Assembly (NCBI RefSeq): GCF_001258055.1
Contig: NZ_CVRM01000022.1
Span: forward strand, 434,001 to 498,000
Direction: 5' to 3'
Length of the DNA: 64,000 nt
From: Phaeobacter italicus
GTDB taxonomy: Bacteria > Pseudomonadota > Alphaproteobacteria > Rhodobacterales > Rhodobacteraceae
Shown here: positions 35,962 to 43,393 of the stretch, in pieces
How the letters are laid out: every line of letters begins with the position of its first letter
How positions within the stretch are numbered: the first letter of the stretch is position 1
Notes under the pieces: generated by a model
What the model saw: the letters and a program-made list of their open reading frames with translations, nothing else
Told to the model about the DNA's origin: nothing
Databases searched by the model: none
Position numbers and translations under genes: made by a program

Positions 35962-36875
35962 CCATGCGCCCCGACGCCAAGGTACTGGAGCCCCATCCCC
36001 CCCGGATCACCCAGAAGAACAACGTCACCGCCGGTGTGCTTTTGATGATTGCGGCAACCATCGTGTTTGCCCTGCAGGACGGGATCTCGCGGCATCTGGC
36101 GGGGCAGTACAACACCTTTATGGTCATCATGATCCGCTATTGGTTCTTTGCGCTGTTCGTGATCGCGCTTGCTGCCCGTGCACCGGGCGGGATCCGGGCA
36201 ACGGCGCGCACCGATCAGCTGGGCTTGCAGATCTTTCGCGGCGTGCTGCTGGTCGCTGAAATCTGCGTTGCGGTCTATGCCTTTACCGTGCTTGGACTGG
36301 TCGAAAGCGTTGCGGTCTTTATCTGCTATCCGCTTTTGGTTGCAGCCCTGAGCGGGCCGGTTCTGGGCGAGACGGTTGGCTGGCGGCGGTGGGCGGCGAT
36401 TTCCGTTGGCCTGGTTGGCGTGCTGATCATCCTGCAGCCGGGTGTTGGCGTGTTTGATCCGCTGGCGATCATCCCGTTCATCTCAGCGCTGATGTTTGCG
36501 CTTTATGGTCTGATCACGCGCTACGCCGCGCGGCGCGACAGTACCGCCACCAGTTTCTTCTGGACCGGGGTGGCGGGCATGGTGGCGATGACCCTTGTGG
36601 GCATGTGGTACTGGGAGCCGATGAGCCCCGGCGACTGGCGGTGGATGGGGCTTTTGTGCGTGTCTGGCGTGACCGGGCACTGGCTGTTGATCAAATGCTA
36701 CGAGATGGCCGAGGCCAGCGCGGTGCAGCCTTTTGCCTATTTCCACCTGATCTGGGCGGCAGCGCTTGGGGTGGTGGTTTTTGGCGAGGTGATCCGCACC
36801 AATGTCGCCATCGGTGCGGCCATTATCGTGGCGGCGGGGCTATTCACCCTTTGGCGCGAACGCCAGAAGGGTTGA
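35958..36875 (+). CDS. EamA/DMT family transporter
   Basis: A 305-aa drug/metabolite transporter with ten hydrophobic segments in two EamA repeats. VLLMIAATIVFALQDGISRH opens the first. LFSR-like segments VLGLVESVAVFICYPLLVAAL and VLGETVGWRRWAAISVGLVG, and the second repeat YEMAEASAVQPFAYFHLIWA with VVVFGEVI, follow. It is coupled to mnmD by ATGA overlap. Its 3' end overlaps the convergent slt gene by 36 bases, so transcription of the two must interfere or terminate inside coding sequence. Substrate unknown. Confidence 0.9.
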   Translation: MTMRPDAKVLEPHPPRITQKNNVTAGVLLMIAATIVFALQDGISRHLAGQYNTFMVIMIRYWFFALFVIALAARAPGGIRATARTDQLGLQIFRGVLLVAEICVAVYAFTVLGLVESVAVFICYPLLVAALSGPVLGETVGWRRWAAISVGLVGVLIILQPGVGVFDPLAIIPFISALMFALYGLITRYAARRDSTATSFFWTGVAGMVAMTLVGMWYWEPMSPGDWRWMGLLCVSGVTGHWLLIKCYEMAEASAVQPFAYFHLIWAAALGVVVFGEVIRTNVAIGAAIIVAAGLFTLWRERQKG

Positions 36876-38816
36876 GCCTGCGAGCTCTTTTGAAAACGGC
36901 AGGGGCAGGGCGGGTTTGCCCAGCCGGGCGCGATAAACAGGCAGGCTCTCGGTGACGCGCATCACGTAGTTGCGTGTCTCGTTAAAGGGGATGTGTTCGA
37001 TCCAGTCGATGATGTCAGGCTCGCCATCGCGGGGATCGCCATAGCGTTCCATCCACGCGATCGGGCGGTGGGGGCCGGCGTTGTAGCCCGCTGCCATCAT
37101 CACCACGTTTCCGTCGAATTCCTTGGCCAGGCCCGCCAGGTAGTTGCTGCCAAGAAGCGCGTTGTAGGGCCAGTCGGAAATCAGCCGCCCGGTGGAGTGA
37201 TCGTCACTGGTGCCAATGCGGCGCGCCACCAGATCGGCGGTTGCCGGCATCACCTGCATCAGACCGCGCGCACCTGCGTGGCTGATGACGCTTGGGTCAA
37301 ATTCGCTTTCCCTGCGGGCGATGGCCAGTGTCATTTCCTCTGCCATCGGCAGGTCGCGTTTGGCCACCGGGTGCAGCGGGAAATAGGCCGCTTCCAGCTC
37401 TTCCCCGTCAGAGGCCGCGCGTTTGGCAATCATCACCGCCAGATGTGGCCGATCCATCGCCACGGCCATCTCTCCCAGCTGGCGGGCGGCCTCGGCGTCC
37501 AGCCCCTCGACCAGATGGGTGAGGAACCGTTCAGCCAGCGCCAGATCGCCGGCTTGCAGCGCCAACAGCCCCGCCTGCGCCACCGAGGTGTTGAGGAAGG
37601 CCGCAGAGCGCCAGTCCGGCACTGGGGGCGGGTTTGCCAGATCCGGGTCGAACGGGCGGCCCAGGGCCTCGGCTGCGAGCAGGCCGTAAAAGGAGGTCTG
37701 GTACTCCGCTGCACGGGCATAGGCGGCATACGCCTTGTCCGCATCGCCAAGTGCCGCATGGGCACGACCCAGCCAATAGCCGCCCCGCCCGACGGAAATC
37801 GGGGAGGAGACAGCCGCCAGAAACCGCTCAAAGTGATAGACCGCCAGTTCGGGGTCGCGCAGCTTGCGCAGGGCGATATAGCCTGCGATCCATTCGCTGT
37901 CGGCATAGCCATAGCCCATGTCCGGCGTGGCAAAGTGATGTGCGGCCAGCTGATAGGCGCGTTCGTATTTGTCGTCGCGCAGCAGCTGGCGCGCGAAATC
38001 CCGGCGACGGCGGAGCCATTTTTCCGGCTTGCCCAGTTTCTCGGCCGAGGTGCTGCGATCCATCAGCAGTTCAATCGCATCATTCTGCCGCCGCTTGCGG
38101 TCGCGCCAGGTGAACCGGTCATAGGCCAGCCCCGGATCATCGCGCAGCGCCTCTGGAACGGCGGCGATCCGGCTGTCCACGCCCGGTTCGTCCTTTTGCA
38201 GCGCCAGACGCGCCTCTCCCAGTTTGCGCTGTGCGTCACTGACCAGCGGCAAGACGCCCGCTGTGCTGGTGTGGTGCCCGTCCCACAGCATCCGGTTCAG
38301 CCGCGCCGCGTGATGCGGGGCGAGGAGGTCACCGTTGCCTTTCAGAAAATCGGCCTGCGTGTCCGCGCCCATCGGTAGGCTGCGCCAGGCGATGACCAGC
38401 TCTGCGCGGGCGTCTCCGTCGCGATTTGCCGCCTTGAGGGCGCGTGCATAGCTGAGCGCCCCGCGCGCGGTTTGCGGGCGGTTGCCCTCGTAAAAGGCGA
38501 GAATCGTGCGGGGGCTTGCGGTGGCGATCACCTCTTCGCTGCGCCGCCGCAGGAGCGGCAGGCCGGGCCAGTCGGGACGACGCGCCAGAAAGGCCATGAC
38601 ATCCGCAGCCGACCCTTCGCCGGCGCGCAGGCGGTGCCATTCGATCACATCCCGGGCGATGGTGGTTTCCTGGCCTGCGCTGCGGCCTGCTTCGCGCCAT
38701 TTTTCCTCGCGCATCAGCTCCAATGCGCGGCCCAGATCCACCGCTTTGGCATCGGTGCCGCCCAGAGTGGCGGAAATGAGGATAATAAGGGCCAGAATGC
38801 GTGTCATCTCTTGCAT
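36840..38816 (-). CDS. slt: Soluble lytic murein transglycosylase
   Basis: A ~658-aa periplasmic enzyme cleaving peptidoglycan between MurNAc and GlcNAc with formation of 1,6-anhydroMurNAc. A signal peptide ([19 protein letters not shown]) is at the N-terminus. Residues ~40-440 form the helical superhelix (U/L domains), and the C-terminal catalytic domain has [19 protein letters not shown], with the catalytic Glu near residue 503. [19 protein letters not shown] and [11 protein letters not shown] follow, all typical. ATG 38807 or 38843 are alternative starts. It is divergent from dapA and convergent with EamA. Confidence 0.93.
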   Translation of the reverse strand: MQEMTRILALIILISATLGGTDAKAVDLGRALELMREEKWREAGRSAGQETTIARDVIEWHRLRAGEGSAADVMAFLARRPDWPGLPLLRRRSEEVIATASPRTILAFYEGNRPQTARGALSYARALKAANRDGDARAELVIAWRSLPMGADTQADFLKGNGDLLAPHHAARLNRMLWDGHHTSTAGVLPLVSDAQRKLGEARLALQKDEPGVDSRIAAVPEALRDDPGLAYDRFTWRDRKRRQNDAIELLMDRSTSAEKLGKPEKWLRRRRDFARQLLRDDKYERAYQLAAHHFATPDMGYGYADSEWIAGYIALRKLRDPELAVYHFERFLAAVSSPISVGRGGYWLGRAHAALGDADKAYAAYARAAEYQTSFYGLLAAEALGRPFDPDLANPPPVPDWRSAAFLNTSVAQAGLLALQAGDLALAERFLTHLVEGLDAEAARQLGEMAVAMDRPHLAVMIAKRAASDGEELEAAYFPLHPVAKRDLPMAEEMTLAIARRESEFDPSVISHAGARGLMQVMPATADLVARRIGTSDDHSTGRLISDWPYNALLGSNYLAGLAKEFDGNVVMMAAGYNAGPHRPIAWMERYGDPRDGEPDIIDWIEHIPFNETRNYVMRVTESLPVYRARLGKPALPLPFSKELAGSTLLAFAPKGE

Positions 38817-38947
38817 TTTCCAACGTTCCGGGCATACAGCCATCTACGATAAACCGTGGCCTGCCGGTATCAACTCAATTCCCCGGCATGTCCATCACCT
38901 TGGCGGCGTCTTGCCCGCCCACACGAACAGCAAAAGGGAGCGTGCCC

Positions 38948-39820
38948 ATGTTCAAAGGCTCTATGCCAGCCCTCGTCACCCCGTTTTCCAACGGCGAGCT
39001 GGATCTGGATACGCTCAAACGGTTGGTCGAGTGGCACATCGATCAGGGCTCCAGCGCGCTGGTGCCGGTTGGCACGACCGGCGAAAGCCCGACGCTGACC
39101 CATGAAGAGCATGAAACCGTGATTGCCGAGGTGGTGAAAACCGCCGCTGGTCGCGTGCCGGTGATTGCGGGTGCGGGGTCCAACAACACGGTTGAGGGCA
39201 TGCGGTTTGTGCAGTTTGCCGCCGAAGTTGGCGCCGATGCCGCGCTGGTGGTGACGCCTTATTACAATAGGCCGACCCAGCGGGGTCTGCTCGCGCATTT
39301 CCGCGAGCTGCACGACTGTGCCGATATTCCGATCGTGATCTACAACATCCCCGGTCGTTCGGTCATCGACATGACCCCGGCGACGATGGGGGAACTGGCC
39401 AAGCTGGAGCGCATCATCGGTGTGAAGGACGCCACCGGCGATATCGCGCGTGTGTCGCAGCAGCGCGCATCTTGCGGTGCGGATTTCATCCAGCTGTCGG
39501 GCGAGGATGCCACCGCGCTGGGCTTTAACGCCCACGGTGGTGTTGGCTGTATTTCCGTCACTGCAAACGTCGCGCCCAAGCTGTGCGCAGAGTTCCAGGC
39601 CGCGACGCTGGCCGGGGATTACGCCTTGGCGCTGGAGTATCAGGACAAGCTGATGCCGCTGCATGAGGCGATCTTTATCGAGCCGGGTCTGGCGGGTGCG
39701 AAATACGGCCTGTCGAAACTGGGCCTGTGCAGCGAAGAGGTGCGCCTGCCGCTCACGGGTCTGGAAGACAGCACCAAGGCCGCAATTGATGCCGCCATGG
39801 CGCATGCGGGCCTGCTGTAA
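38948..39820 (+). CDS. dapA: 4-hydroxy-tetrahydrodipicolinate synthase
   Basis: A 290-aa TIM-barrel aldolase that condenses pyruvate with aspartate semialdehyde, the first committed step to lysine and diaminopimelate. [19 protein letters not shown] contains the conserved [16 protein letters not shown] the catalytic Tyr, and [14 protein letters not shown] the Schiff-base Lys (~161). The start at 38948 follows GGGAG. The usual neighbour smpB is not found downstream within this window. Confidence 0.96.
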   Translation: MFKGSMPALVTPFSNGELDLDTLKRLVEWHIDQGSSALVPVGTTGESPTLTHEEHETVIAEVVKTAAGRVPVIAGAGSNNTVEGMRFVQFAAEVGADAALVVTPYYNRPTQRGLLAHFRELHDCADIPIVIYNIPGRSVIDMTPATMGELAKLERIIGVKDATGDIARVSQQRASCGADFIQLSGEDATALGFNAHGGVGCISVTANVAPKLCAEFQAATLAGDYALALEYQDKLMPLHEAIFIEPGLAGAKYGLSKLGLCSEEVRLPLTGLEDSTKAAIDAAMAHAGLL

Positions 39821-40222
39821 GCGCAGATCAGCAGCATAGACATGCTTTGTCAGGCCGGGACGCTGCTGCGTTCCGGTCTGTTTCGTTTTGGCTGTCTTCT
39901 GTCTCTAACCGGCGGTTTAGGGTCACATGCCTGCGGTCGGACTTGGTGAAGGTAAAAAGGCGGCGCCGCCCCGGTGGTGATCCCGGGAAGGGCAGGAGGG
40001 TCAGGGCGCAAGAGCGCGCCCTGTGTGCGTAACGTCGTGCAACGGCGCCGGAGGTCATCAGACCTATGGCGCGTCTCCTTGGGGTGCCGGGTGCCAAACC
40101 GGCGAAAGATCGCGATCGCGAGTACCTTAGCATTGCGGTCCTGACAGATCGTCACCCCAGCGTGCGCAGGGGGCGCAACACCCCAGGGTTTTTGGTGTCG
40201 ATTCTGTCATAACTGCCTGGTA
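39821..40222. other. Intergenic stretch, no supported gene
   Basis: The 402 bases after dapA hold no family I can recognise. A minus frame of 101 codons (39850-40155) and a plus frame of 48 codons (listed separately) are open but have biased Arg/Pro composition. Several short inverted repeats (for example ACACC...GGTGT near 40178-40198) are present, but there is no good terminator after dapA. Confidence 0.5.
40066..40212 (+). CDS. Doubtful small ORF (48 aa)
   Basis: ATG 40066 to TAA 40212 reads MARLLGVPGAKPAKDRDREY and continues to a typical-looking SIAVLTDRHP. GGAGG lies 11 bases upstream. The composition is charged and soluble. No family is recognised and it may be a chance frame in high-GC DNA. 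Confidence 0.2.
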   Translation: MARLLGVPGAKPAKDRDREYLSIAVLTDRHPSVRRGRNTPGFLVSILS

Positions 40223-41116
40223 TCAAACGAGAAGATGGGCAAGGTGACGCGTTTTGTCGGGGTTGCGCACCACATAGATCCGCGTGATCCGCCCCTCTGT
40301 TATGTCCAGAGCCGCCGCCTGAACGATGCCCCCTTCTTCGCGGCTGACCACGGCAGGCAGGCCGTTCAGATGGCAAAACCGCCAGAGCTGCGGCAGTTGC
40401 GCACCGCCTTTGCGGGCGAGGCCCTCCAGCAGGCGCAAGACCTTGGCCTGGCCAAAGATCGGGTTGAGCGCGGCGGTGGCCTTGCCGCCCCCATCCGAGA
40501 CCATCTGCACCCCATCCGCAAGGAGCCGGGTGAGCGTGGCGGTGTCCCCGGTTTTGGAGGCGCGGAAAAACGCCTCTGTCAGGGTGCGGCCCTGATCGTC
40601 GTCCAGGGCCGGGGGCGGAGGGGTGTCAGGGCGCAGCGCCTGCACCTTGCGCCGCGCGCGGGTGGCGAGCTGGCGGCAGGCCTCTGGCGAGCGATTGAGC
40701 GCAGAGGCCACATCGCCAAAGGAGCTGTCAAAGATGTCATGCAGCAAGAACGCGGCGCGTTCGAGAGGCGACAGGGTTTCCAGCGCCAGCAAAAGCGCAA
40801 CCGAGACATCGTGGTCCAGCTGGTCAGTGGCATCATCCGTCAGCACCGGTTCCGGCAACCATTCGCCCGGATAGGTCTCGCGCCGGGCACGGGCCGATTT
40901 CAGCTGATCAAGACACAGCCGCGTGGTGATCCGCATGAGATAGCCGGTCGGGTCCAGAATCTCCCCCTTGGGGGCCGACTGCCAGCGCAGATAGGCGTCC
41001 TGCAGGATGTCCTCGGCATCTGTCACGCTGCCCAGCATCCGGTAGGCGGCCGCAAACAATCGCGGCCGCGCTGTCAGGAACGCATCGGTTCCTGTGTCTT
41101 TGGTCTGTGCTGTCAC
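40223..41116 (-). CDS. ECF41-type sigma factor with SnoaL-like C-terminal domain
   Basis: A 297-aa extracytoplasmic-function sigma factor. Region sigma2 (DAFLTARPRLFAAAYRMLGS, DAEDILQDAYLRW) lies at residues ~10-80, and sigma4 (LSPLERAAFLLHDIFDSSFG) at ~115-175. A C-terminal ~110-residue SnoaL-like domain follows. All three ECF41 marker motifs are seen: WLPEP in the linker, DGGGK near residue 212, and NPDK at the end. In this class the C-terminal extension controls activity instead of an anti-sigma factor. It overlaps the AhpD-like gene by 4 bases; ECF41 factors typically neighbour such redox genes and drive them. Confidence 0.95.
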   Translation of the reverse strand: MTAQTKDTGTDAFLTARPRLFAAAYRMLGSVTDAEDILQDAYLRWQSAPKGEILDPTGYLMRITTRLCLDQLKSARARRETYPGEWLPEPVLTDDATDQLDHDVSVALLLALETLSPLERAAFLLHDIFDSSFGDVASALNRSPEACRQLATRARRKVQALRPDTPPPPALDDDQGRTLTEAFFRASKTGDTATLTRLLADGVQMVSDGGGKATAALNPIFGQAKVLRLLEGLARKGGAQLPQLWRFCHLNGLPAVVSREEGGIVQAAALDITEGRITRIYVVRNPDKTRHLAHLLV

Positions 41117-41583
41117 GCGGCGTTGGCCCCTGTGGTGGTCTCGCTCACAGGGTGGGCGGTACGAAAGCCGATTGCAATGCGGTTCCAGCTGTTGATGGCG
41201 CTGACCAAGAGGGTGAGCAGAACCTGCTCGCGCGGGTCAAACAGCTCTGCCACGGCGTCATAGTCGGCATCGGGTGCGCCGGTGGTTTCGACCCGTGTCA
41301 GCGCCTCGCACCAAGCCAGCGCCGCGCGTTCGCGGGGCGTGTAGAGCGGGGATTCGCGCCAGGCGTTCAGCAGATGCATCCGGTCCTCGCTTTCGCCATG
41401 GGCGCGCATCTCGTGGGTGTGCATGTGGATGCAGAAGGCACAGCGATTGATCTGGGAGGCGCGCAGTTTCACCAGTTCCACCACGCTGTATTCCAGTGTG
41501 CTGTTTTTGAACAGGTTTTCCTGCGCCATCATGGGTTTGAACAGATCACCGGCGACAGAGAAATAATCAAGACGTTGCGACAT
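41113..41583 (-). CDS. AhpD-like carboxymuconolactone decarboxylase family protein (ECF41 target)
   Basis: A 156-aa all-helical protein. The redox motif is NRCAFCIHMHTHEMRAHGE, with CxxC followed by two His. The family ending is LLVSAINSWNRIAIGFR. This is the standard ECF41 partner type. I chose the ATG at 41583 because AAAGGA lies 7 bases upstream; 41586 is also possible, and a frame from 41679 adds 32 unlikely residues. It starts the two-gene operon with the sigma factor, so autoregulation is likely. Confidence 0.92.
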   Translation of the reverse strand: MSQRLDYFSVAGDLFKPMMAQENLFKNSTLEYSVVELVKLRASQINRCAFCIHMHTHEMRAHGESEDRMHLLNAWRESPLYTPRERAALAWCEALTRVETTGAPDADYDAVAELFDPREQVLLTLLVSAINSWNRIAIGFRTAHPVSETTTGANAA

Positions 41584-41680
41584 CATTTGGTCCTTTCTGA
41601 TGGGTTCAGAAATAGGACGAGCCAGCGGATGGGTTTGTGACATGGGGGGTGAGATTTTTTGAAAAAATGCAGCCTGCAAG

Positions 41681-41706
41681 AAAAAAGGGCGCCACTGGGG
41701 CGCCCT
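41681..41706 (-). terminator. Strong terminator of the soeABC operon
   Basis: On the minus strand a perfect 8-bp stem AGGGCGCC / GGCGCCCT with a 5-base loop is followed by TTTTTCTTG. It lies 24 bases past the soeC stop. Confidence 0.88.
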
Positions 41707-41729
41707 GATGTTGGGTGTTTTGGGATGGC

Positions 41730-42617
41730 TCAGCGTTTGCCGTAGTACAGCCCGACCACATGTTCGGCCTGCGCAAAGAACAGCCAGCGCGAGGTGGCAA
41801 CACCTGCGATATGCAGCAGCACGGCAATGCCTGCGAGCAGGTGTTTGAGCATCAGGCCCTCAACCGGCAGGATCAGGCAGATCAAGGGCAGCGCAAACCC
41901 AAGGGCAAAGGCAATCACCCGCAGTTTCTGCGCATGTTTGCGCCCGACCACATGCACGAATTCGCGCAACAGGTAGTTGGAGCCGGTGTGGGGCGGTTCA
42001 AACGCGCGAACGGTGCCACGATCACCAAGACCGGTGGCGGTGCCCATATCGGTGCCCGAGGTGGCAAAGGCCTGATCGCCCTTGGCCCAATAGGCCAGCT
42101 GTACGGCGCCAGCGATAGCCAGAAGCCAGGGTGCCAACGCCTCGGCCCCGGCCAGCAGCGAGCCGCCAGCAAGACTGAAGGACAGGAACATCACCGGCGT
42201 CAGCGACATGTTCCAGCGCGGAATGGTCTTGAGCTGGGTGTAGATCATCGAGGTCGTGAAGACCGTCGCCAGCGACAGCGCCGCGCCGATCCAGCCAAGC
42301 GCCCACCAATGGGTGTCGAGGAACACCGCACCAAAGGCAAAGAGCCCCATCACCACGAGGGCGGCAACAGCGCAGATGCCTTCGCGGCTGAGCCAGCTGG
42401 TTTTCCACTGGCTGAAGGCGCGCCAGGCCCGTTCGGGGCGGCCCAGGTGAAAGGTCGAGGCCAGAAGCCCGCCCACCGCAAAGCCAAAGGCGATGGCGTA
42501 GAAGACAAAGGCCACCCAGCCCGTCACCTCGGGCTTGCCGAGTCCAAGAAAGGTCAAGAGGCCAAAGCCGAGACCAGAGAGGGTGGTGAAGATGATAACA
42601 GAGGGTGCGGGATGCAT
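41730..42617 (-). CDS. soeC: Membrane anchor subunit of a DMSO-reductase-type enzyme (SoeC-like)
   Basis: A 295-aa integral membrane protein of the DmsC family with about eight hydrophobic segments, starting MHPAPSVIIFTTLSGLGFGL. FHLGRPERAWRAFSQWKTSW is the conserved DmsC loop. It would anchor the SoeAB dimer and pass electrons to quinone. The start overlaps the stop of soeB by one base. The predicted role is in sulfite oxidation, by context (taurine cluster) and by the absence of an export signal on SoeA. A DMSO reductase anchor is the alternative. Confidence 0.88.
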   Translation of the reverse strand: MHPAPSVIIFTTLSGLGFGLLTFLGLGKPEVTGWVAFVFYAIAFGFAVGGLLASTFHLGRPERAWRAFSQWKTSWLSREGICAVAALVVMGLFAFGAVFLDTHWWALGWIGAALSLATVFTTSMIYTQLKTIPRWNMSLTPVMFLSFSLAGGSLLAGAEALAPWLLAIAGAVQLAYWAKGDQAFATSGTDMGTATGLGDRGTVRAFEPPHTGSNYLLREFVHVVGRKHAQKLRVIAFALGFALPLICLILPVEGLMLKHLLAGIAVLLHIAGVATSRWLFFAQAEHVVGLYYGKR

Positions 42618-43393
42618 CAGTTCGATCCCCCTTCAGAGTGACCCGGGAGTTTGTCGAGCGCCTTGTCCAGCCAGCCAAGGAAGCCCTTGGGCTCTTCTGC
42701 GACCGGGGCAAGGAGGGGGGCGAGGATGTCGATCTGATCGTCGATCTGGTCCTTGGGGCGGGGGGGCAGGTATTTGTTCACCGGTTTGGTGCCCATTTCC
42801 GGCATCAGGTCCATGCCGCCACGCTCTGCCACCAGTTTGGAGACATCACTGTCAGGATCGCCCAGATCTCCGAAATGGCGGGCGCCTGCCGGGCAGGTGC
42901 GCACACAGGATGGCACGCGGTCCACCTCTGGCAGGTTCTCGTTGTAGATCCGGTCGACGCAGAGGGTGCATTTCTTCATCACCCCTTCGGCCAGATCCAG
43001 CTCGCGCGCGCCATAGGGGCAGGACCAGGCACATAGGCCACAGCCGATGCAGTTGGATTCATTGACCAGCACGATGCCGTCTTCCACCCGCTTGTAGCTG
43101 GCGCCGGTGGGGCAGACGGTGACGCAGGGCGCGTCTTCGCAGTGCAGGCAGGATTTGGGGAAATGCACCAGTTGGGCGTGACCTTCGGGGGGCTGGACCT
43201 CATAGGAATGCACGCGGTTGAGGAAGGTGCCGGAGGGATCGGCGCCATAGGCATTCTGATCGCTGAGGGGCGCGCCATAGTTTTCGGTGTTCCAGCCCTT
43301 GCAGGAAATCACACAGGCATGGCAGCCCACGCAGGTGTCCAGGTCAATGACCAGACCCATCTTGCGGTCGGTGGAGTTGGGGAGCTCGGTCAT
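42617..43393 (-). CDS. soeB: 4Fe-4S ferredoxin subunit (SoeB-like)
   Basis: A 258-aa electron-transfer subunit with four cysteine clusters of the DmsB type: CVGCHACVISC, CLHCEDAPCVTVCPTGA, CIGCGLCAWSCPYGA and CTLCVDRI with CVRTCPAGARHFG. This is enough for four iron-sulfur clusters linking the Mo subunit to the membrane anchor. No Tat signal is present. The start at 43393 gives MTELPNSTDRK and overlaps the soeA stop by 4 bases. Confidence 0.92.
   Translation of the reverse strand: MTELPNSTDRKMGLVIDLDTCVGCHACVISCKGWNTENYGAPLSDQNAYGADPSGTFLNRVHSYEVQPPEGHAQLVHFPKSCLHCEDAPCVTVCPTGASYKRVEDGIVLVNESNCIGCGLCAWSCPYGARELDLAEGVMKKCTLCVDRIYNENLPEVDRVPSCVRTCPAGARHFGDLGDPDSDVSKLVAERGGMDLMPEMGTKPVNKYLPPRPKDQIDDQIDILAPLLAPVAEEPKGFLGWLDKALDKLPGHSEGGSN

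Noticed and set aside
40223-41583. Missing anti-sigma factor as a sign of gene loss
   Set aside because: ECF41 factors lack anti-sigma partners and use a C-terminal SnoaL-like domain, present here.
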